The position numbers were made by a program, and so were the translations under genes. 18,744 nt of DNA from Candidatus Latescibacterota bacterium (lineage in GTDB: Bacteria; Latescibacterota; UBA2968; UBA8231): contig JAJDYK010000019.1 in NCBI GenBank assembly GCA_022825185.1, forward strand, positions 1 through 18,744. Direction: 5' to 3'. The notes under the pieces were generated by a model. It made no database searches, was not told the DNA's origin, and saw only the letters and a list, made by a program, of their open reading frames with translations. The number at the start of each line of letters is the position of its first letter. Position 1 is the first letter of the stretch. Below, one piece after another: positions 14,528-18,744 of this stretch.

Positions 14528-16797
14528 TATTCTTCTACCATTTCCCCTACCACCACTTCTATCTCAAGAAGTTGAACACCTTGGAGCAATAGATCTACGT
14601 CTTCCTGCGTAGAGATAGGTGCTGGGGGCGGCGGAGGTGGACCGGGAGGGAGAGCTTCGGGAGGTGGCAGTTCGTCAGAGCCGCCTTCGGGTTCGCCTTC
14701 ATCTTCTTCACCGTCGCCTTCACCCTCTTCACCTTCACCCTCTTCGGGTTTGCCTTCACCATTTTCATCTCCGTCGCCTTCCCCTTCAGGTCCGCCTTCC
14801 CCTTCGCCTTCCCCCTCACTGCCTTCAAACTCAGACGGGAGTTCAGGCGGCGGCTCGGGAAGGGGTGGCGCGACAAACGCCAAGCGAGCTTTTAAGAGGA
14901 CGTTCTCGTCGGGTTTATTCAGGCGGGCGAAAACATCGTCGAGCGGTTCTTCACCTCCAGGTGGTAGTGGTGGTGGACCGAACAGTAGCGCATCGGGTCC
15001 TAATGTTGCGGCGGATCCCACTTCGAGTTGGTAGAAACCAGGGAGCAGAGTATCCGGCACGCTCAGGGATAGCGCGACTTCCCGGTCCTCAGTCCGCCCC
15101 ACGCGCAGCGAAGTAGTAATATCCAGCGTGCTCCCAAGACTGATAACCGTGTCGGCCACAACCTTCGCCACGATGGCAAAACGAGTCTCGGGAATCACTT
15201 CGACTTGCACCTCGGCCTCGCGCATATACACGGCGTAATCGAGCCTCGTCGTAAGTTCCTCGAGTGTGGATGCCACGTCGTCATAGGCATTGAAAATTGA
15301 GGCCAAGAGTCGTCCGCCTGGTGTGGAGTAGAGCCGGGAACGAGTGAGTGTTGAATCGGAGCCAGCAAAGGCAATATCTGTCGTAACGCGGATGCTGTGC
15401 TCAGGGTCGTTGTCAACTCGGAGGGCCAAAGGCTGGAAAAAAGCATAAGAAACGAGATCCAGTGAGGTATATGGGCTGATACCGACGGCCATTCTGTGCG
15501 CAAGTTCGAGTTCGCTCCCTGAAGGAAACGTATAGACGCTCTTAATAGGTACTAAATCCGGCTCCTCATCGAGGACGCCGCGCACCGCGGGCAAGCGATC
15601 TTCGGTCAGGGTGCCGCGCACCGTTGGATTTAGTATCCCGTACTTAAATGGAGAGGACAAATTGGAAACTTCGCCGATCACCTTTGCTTCGATTATGGGA
15701 AGCTCTACTGGACCAGAACTATTCATTGGATGCCCAAATCCATATATCCGATTGCCATCGACGTACGATATGGTTCCCATCGTACCCAGCGTAAGCTCAC
15801 CGAGCAGCAATCCAACGGCCAGCGGTCTGCCGGCCTCAAAGCTAACTTGGCGCTCTTGGGTTAGCCCAGCGGCAACGGTCTTGCTCAGGAGGGACGAACG
15901 CCCTTCAGGCAGCGGACGCGTCCCATTGAGTCCGGTATTGAGCAAGGGGATTTCTAGGGGGCTGATGCTGTACCCTTCCCAAGTGGCCATGGGTTTGGCC
16001 GCTGGCACGAATCCCTGAGTGCCAATGACCCATTCTATGGGGGTGGCAAAACCGTAGTACGGCGGGCTGGTCTGGCCATTAAATCCATAAGCAATGGCAC
16101 CCCAAGTTCCCTGCTCTGTAAAAACGGGCGAACCGCTCATCCCCCCAGCAATGCCCCCGATCTGTATCAGAGCAGGATCCGAGGCCTCGAACATGTAAAT
16201 CGGCATGGGCGGCAGAAAATCATCGACCACTTGGACGAACGTCATTTCGAGGTCAGCCAATTCGCCGTTGGCAAATTCAGTGCGCATGAATACGGTCGTG
16301 CCCGGAGGCATGGCACGAACCTCGTCAGCCGTGACAATAGACGAAAGATCCCAAGGTTTTAACTCTCCGGTTGGACGCACAACCGCTTCTGGAGCTAGTG
16401 AACCGGCAGCCGCTAGCATGGAATCGGCGGTAGCCATCATGGTATTGGCGGCGGCTAGCATGGCAGCAGCATCGGCGGCGATCGTGGAATCGGCGTCCGC
16501 GGCGACCATGGCATTCGCAGCGGTGATCATGGCATTCGCGGTGGCCATCATGTCATTAGCAGCGGCCAGCATGGAATCGGCATCGGCGGCGATCGTGGAA
16601 TCGGCGTCCGCGGCGATCATGGCATTCGCGGTGGTCAGCATGGAATCAGCGGTGGCCATCATGGTATTGGCGGCGACCAGCATGGAATCGGCCGTGGCGA
16701 TCATCGAATCGACGGCCGCAGCCGTTGGTGCAGAATCATCGTCTCCACAACTCCAAAGGGCAACGGCGAGGGCGAATAGGGCTAAACGAATCGGCAT
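14527..16797 (-). CDS. Probable lipoprotein with repeat stalk, SpoIVB (S55)-like protease core and acidic C-tail
   Basis: 756 residues. The N-terminus MPIRLALFALAVALWSC places a lipobox cysteine at 17, followed by GDDD, so it is probably membrane-anchored. Residues about 26-132 are alanine/methionine repeats of 7-8 residues such as TADSML, AANTMMA and TANAMI. The core contains GGMSGSPVF (218-226); S221 fits the S55 nucleophile. Next comes GAIAYGF and, further on, RIYGFGHPMNSSGPVELP, the pattern seen in SpoIVB-like proteins outside Firmicutes. Later regions are beta-rich. After about residue 640 the protein is acidic (Glu/Gly repeats such as EGEGEGEGG), followed by a proline run and a C-terminal helix. 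ATG 16797 follows TAGGAG by about 10 nt. Possible roles are envelope processing or a surface scaffold. A catalytic His and Asp were not pinned down, so activity is uncertain. Confidence 0.82.
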   Translation of the reverse strand: MPIRLALFALAVALWSCGDDDSAPTAAAVDSMIATADSMLVAANTMMATADSMLTTANAMIAADADSTIAADADSMLAAANDMMATANAMITAANAMVAADADSTIAADAAAMLAAANTMMATADSMLAAAGSLAPEAVVRPTGELKPWDLSSIVTADEVRAMPPGTTVFMRTEFANGELADLEMTFVQVVDDFLPPMPIYMFEASDPALIQIGGIAGGMSGSPVFTEQGTWGAIAYGFNGQTSPPYYGFATPIEWVIGTQGFVPAAKPMATWEGYSISPLEIPLLNTGLNGTRPLPEGRSSLLSKTVAAGLTQERQVSFEAGRPLAVGLLLGELTLGTMGTISYVDGNRIYGFGHPMNSSGPVELPIIEAKVIGEVSNLSSPFKYGILNPTVRGTLTEDRLPAVRGVLDEEPDLVPIKSVYTFPSGSELELAHRMAVGISPYTSLDLVSYAFFQPLALRVDNDPEHSIRVTTDIAFAGSDSTLTRSRLYSTPGGRLLASIFNAYDDVASTLEELTTRLDYAVYMREAEVQVEVIPETRFAIVAKVVADTVISLGSTLDITTSLRVGRTEDREVALSLSVPDTLLPGFYQLEVGSAATLGPDALLFGPPPLPPGGEEPLDDVFARLNKPDENVLLKARLAFVAPPLPEPPPELPSEFEGSEGEGEGEGGPEGEGDGDENGEGKPEEGEGEEGEGDGEEDEGEPEGGSDELPPPEALPPGPPPPPPAPISTQEDVDLLLQGVQLLEIEVVVGEMVEE
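16400..16718 (-). repeat. Coding repeats giving an Ala/Met-rich helical stalk
   Basis: About fifteen units of 21-24 bases encode ATADSML-type heptads. A 37-nt stretch at 16469-16505 recurs identically at 16580-16616, an offset of 111 bases or 37 codons, keeping the frame. The regular spacing of Met/Leu/Ile predicts a long amphipathic helix or coiled coil. Confidence 0.85.
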
Positions 16798-17052
16798 ATT
16801 ACATGCTCTCCTACATAGGTTTAGAGTGTACTCGGTGTGGGCAGTTCAATCTTGTCCCGTGCCATCAAGAGATGGTCGGACGAATACTATCCTGCTTGGG
16901 TAGCGGGTGTGGATTAGGGGAGGAGTATAAATGTACGCAGAGGTGCTGTTTTGTGAAATGTTTGGGTAGAAGACGCTGATGGGTTGACGTCGCAGGAGAG
17001 TGGTAAGTTCCACCGCTTAGATTCGGCGATGGTGAGACTGTGCTCGTCCCCA
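16798..17052. other. Intergenic region, no convincing gene
   Basis: About 255 bases lie between the S55 lipoprotein start and the SGNH hydrolase stop. The lipoprotein's ribosome site (TAGGAG on the minus strand) is at its left end, and the promoter is presumably here too. A 12-residue reading frame (16931-16969, +) has GGGGAGG before its ATG but no other support. Confidence 0.4.
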
Positions 17053-17697
17053 CTACGCAGTCAGAGTGTCCATCAGGGCTTGGGCGATCACCAAATGGCC
17101 GGCTTGGTTGGGATGGACCGGTTCTGGACAGAAGGTATCGGCGTCGCGGTACTGGAGCTGCCGTTGGAAGATGTCGTGCAAGCGCACTAGGCGGGCGTCA
17201 AAGCGCTCGGCTAGCCGTTCCACTACTTCGATGTAGCGAGGCAGCAGTTCGAGCACTTGGTTGCGGAAAGTTTGGCTGTTGTGGTCGGTGGAAATGTAAA
17301 ACGGGGTGAGCAAGACGAGAGGACAGCCTAATTCGGCTTGGGTAGTCGCTAGTATTTGTTCATAGACAGCGGCGAAGCGAACTGGATCGACGCTGTCTTC
17401 GGCACCGCGCAAATGGCTATGCAGGTCGTTGATGCCGATTTTGACGGACAGCCGGTCTGGCCGGTGATAGAGCACGTCGTCTTGCCAGCGGGCGGCTAGG
17501 TCGGTGACGCGGTTGCCGCCGATGCCTTTGTTGATGTAGCGGACCCGCCGCTCGGGGAAGCGGGCCGTGGCCAACTCGGTGAACAGGCGCACGTACCCGT
17601 TGCCCAGCGGGGCTTCGACACCGCGGCGACCGCAGTCGGTGATGCTATCGCCGATGAACAGCAGCGTTTGTCCGTCTTCAATCCAGTATTGGCTCAT
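17053..17697 (-). CDS. SGNH/GDSL-family hydrolase
   Basis: 214 residues, typical for the family. Block I is FIGDSITDCGR (Ser nucleophile at about 18), block II is NKGIGGNRVTDL (Gly), block III is KIGINDLH (Asn), and block V is EPVHPNQAGH (His). The usual Asp three residues before that His is replaced by Glu. The family hydrolyses esters, often acetyl groups on carbohydrates or acyl esters. No signal peptide is seen, so it is cytoplasmic as written. ATG 17697 follows AGAGGA at good spacing. It lies 21 nt downstream of the nuclease-family gene on the same strand and could be cotranscribed with it, though no functional link is evident. Deacetylation of imported sugars would fit the catabolic genes in the window (inference). 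Confidence 0.9.
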   Translation of the reverse strand: MSQYWIEDGQTLLFIGDSITDCGRRGVEAPLGNGYVRLFTELATARFPERRVRYINKGIGGNRVTDLAARWQDDVLYHRPDRLSVKIGINDLHSHLRGAEDSVDPVRFAAVYEQILATTQAELGCPLVLLTPFYISTDHNSQTFRNQVLELLPRYIEVVERLAERFDARLVRLHDIFQRQLQYRDADTFCPEPVHPNQAGHLVIAQALMDTLTA

Positions 17698-17718
17698 GGG
17701 TATTCCTCTTGGTTGGGA

Positions 17719-18651
17719 TTACTCGTCGGCGTCTAGCAGGTTCCTAAAGGCTTCGGGGCTGGGCACCTGTATGGCCGCTCTGTGCAACTGCTTGAGACGC
17801 GGCACCTCGTCGATGGCCGCAATCTGGTCGGCTAAGCGGCGCACAGCCGTCGGCTGAAAGCGCAGTTCTAGCACTTCTTGGATGCTTTCGCGGATACCTT
17901 GCTCAATGCCTTGCTCAATGCCTTGCTCAATGCCTTGCTCAATGCCTTGCTCAATGCCTTCCTCGCGGGCTTGTTGGGTTAGGTATTGGGCAAACGAGGA
18001 TTCGCGCATGAGGTCCATGAGATACTCCTTGGAAACGATGGTCGTGATCGTCTGAGGATTATACACTAAGCTGCTCAAGAGCGTCAACCCGGTGAGCACA
18101 TCGGCTTTGACCGACCGCGCCAGCGGCATGTCCCACGCCTTGGTCACACACTGCTCTAACCACGCGGCCTCAGCCTGTCCGGCTGGCGGCTGCATCAGGG
18201 GTGCAAACGGCAGCAAGCCCACTGACCCGCTGTCGAGCACGGCTTGACCGGGGAGCTGACTCAGACGGAGTACTTTGTAGCGGATCACGACTAGATGGTC
18301 GGGATGCTCTTGAATATAGTAGCCCGGATCGCGTCGTCCGGCGTCGGGGCGCAGGTAGAGGACACAGGAATGCACCGGCAGACCGTAGCGTTCGATCAGG
18401 CGGCCGATGTAGCCGGCCATGCGGCGGGGCATGGGGGGATCGGTGCTGCCGGTGGTTTGAAACTCGTGGTGGACCAACACCTCCTCGCCGCCGATGCACA
18501 CGCGGAGGAGGCTGTCCGGGCGACGGACGGAGGGTTGCTCGGTGTCGAGCACTTCGACGCCTTCGATGTCATCGCGCTGGAGGGTGAAGCGGGCGAAGTC
18601 GGTCGGGTAGGTTTGGATTAGGTGCTTGGAAACGATGTCGATTTCGGCCAT
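17719..18651 (-). CDS. PD-(D/E)XK-type (Rpn/DUF4351-like) nuclease family protein
   Basis: 310 residues. The N-terminal part carries RPDSLLRV (Asp near 46) and, about 15 residues later, VLVHHEFQT (E-x-Q). Together these resemble the D...E-x-Q/K core of the Rpn recombination-promoting nuclease/putative transposase group. R-x-x-GYIGRLIERYGLPVHSCVLYL follows, as in that family. A helical linker has GIEQ repeated five times (about residues 232-251), and the C-terminal region (VPRLKQLHRAAIQVPSPEAF) is shared with the fragment at 3-122. No clear Shine-Dalgarno precedes ATG 18651. Such genes are usually multi-copy in a genome, and Rpn members cut DNA and promote RecA-independent recombination. Activity here is inferred. 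It may instead be an uncharacterised restriction-like or domesticated protein. Confidence 0.8.
   Translation of the reverse strand: MAEIDIVSKHLIQTYPTDFARFTLQRDDIEGVEVLDTEQPSVRRPDSLLRVCIGGEEVLVHHEFQTTGSTDPPMPRRMAGYIGRLIERYGLPVHSCVLYLRPDAGRRDPGYYIQEHPDHLVVIRYKVLRLSQLPGQAVLDSGSVGLLPFAPLMQPPAGQAEAAWLEQCVTKAWDMPLARSVKADVLTGLTLLSSLVYNPQTITTIVSKEYLMDLMRESSFAQYLTQQAREEGIEQGIEQGIEQGIEQGIEQGIRESIQEVLELRFQPTAVRRLADQIAAIDEVPRLKQLHRAAIQVPSPEAFRNLLDADE
17897..17956 (-). repeat. Five perfect 12-bp tandem units (GIEQ repeat)
   Basis: The unit CCTTGCTCAATG (+ strand) occurs five times head to tail, followed by a degenerate copy. It encodes GIEQ in frame, so changes in copy number keep the protein open. The array sits between the nuclease core and the C-terminal domain. 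Confidence 0.95.
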
Positions 18652-18744
18652 GGGATCGGTTGGGAATTAGGGCTTGGCAAGCCATCCGAACTGGATTGCG
18701 GGTGGGGTGGTATCCGCAACAGGCAAGAATCGTGCCAAGGCGGC
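18652..18744. other. Region upstream of the right-end nuclease gene
   Basis: 93 bases to the window edge. It presumably holds the promoter of the minus-strand nuclease gene. A small hairpin (GGCTTGGCAAGCC) is present; nothing else is recognised. Confidence 0.3.

Noticed and set aside
16931..16969. 12-residue frame preceded by GGGGAGG
   Set aside because: The ribosome-site match is good, but a single tiny frame without conservation or a following gene cannot be supported; it could be chance in purine-rich DNA.
16725..16979. 84-codon plus-strand frame with several CxxC pairs
   Set aside because: It overlaps the lipoprotein start and intergenic DNA, has no ribosome site, and the cysteines do not form a recognisable zinc ribbon.
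17897..17956. Short tandem repeats as a CRISPR array
   Set aside because: Units are 12 bp, contiguous without spacers, and encode an in-frame peptide repeat.

Overview
The window reads as a stretch of high-GC (roughly 60-68% on lines I counted) chromosome from an uncultured, probably marine or sponge-associated heterotroph. The best lineage clue is the secreted protein at 2690-5077, which ends in a FlgD/Por-secretion-like tail beginning QNFPNPFN. That tail type is common in the FCB group and in phyla such as Latescibacterota. The mix of a sulfatase, an RraA-like protein, a Gfo/Idh/MocA oxidoreductase, aldo/keto reductases and an enolase-superfamily dehydratase fits a polysaccharide- or acid-sugar-degrading lifestyle. 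The lineage call is inference.

Layout. 1-122 (+) is the 3' end of a PD-(D/E)XK-type nuclease gene; a second member of the family lies at the other end on the opposite strand (17719-18651). 1-2518 (-) holds a two-gene operon: a Gfo/Idh/MocA oxidoreductase, then a beta-propeller glycosidase-like protein whose frame runs off the left edge through the nuclease tail. 2690-5077 (+) is a secreted PQQ-dehydrogenase-like propeller. 5099-5170 (-) is a stub of a sulfatase gene. 5239-8345 (-) is a lower-GC redox block: truncated epimerase, aldo/keto reductase, uronate-dehydrogenase-like SDR, second aldo/keto reductase. 8451-10958 (-) is an RraA-like gene coupled to an intact sulfatase. 11134-13338 (+) is an AAA/ABC-type ATPase plus DUF4276-like pair, which looks like a defence module. 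It is followed by a galactonate-dehydratase-like gene (13368-14462) and a long hairpin. 14527-16797 (-) is a probable lipoprotein with a SpoIVB (S55)-like protease core, an Ala/Met-rich repeat stalk and an acidic tail. 17053-17697 (-) is an SGNH hydrolase.

How it may work together. The sulfatase, uronate-dehydrogenase-like SDR, sugar-acid dehydratase, RraA-like aldolase/regulator and aldo/keto reductases could process desulfated uronic or aldonic acids; this is inferred from families and proximity only. The most notable structural points are: (i) the redox block lies between two direct copies of the sulfatase 3' end, suggesting cassette gain or a recombination scar; (ii) the ATPase/DUF4276 pair sits between catabolic genes; (iii) the S55 lipoprotein has an unusual repeat architecture; (iv) members of a nuclease family at both ends share a 42-nt identical block. 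No rRNA, tRNA, CRISPR array or transposase gene was seen.
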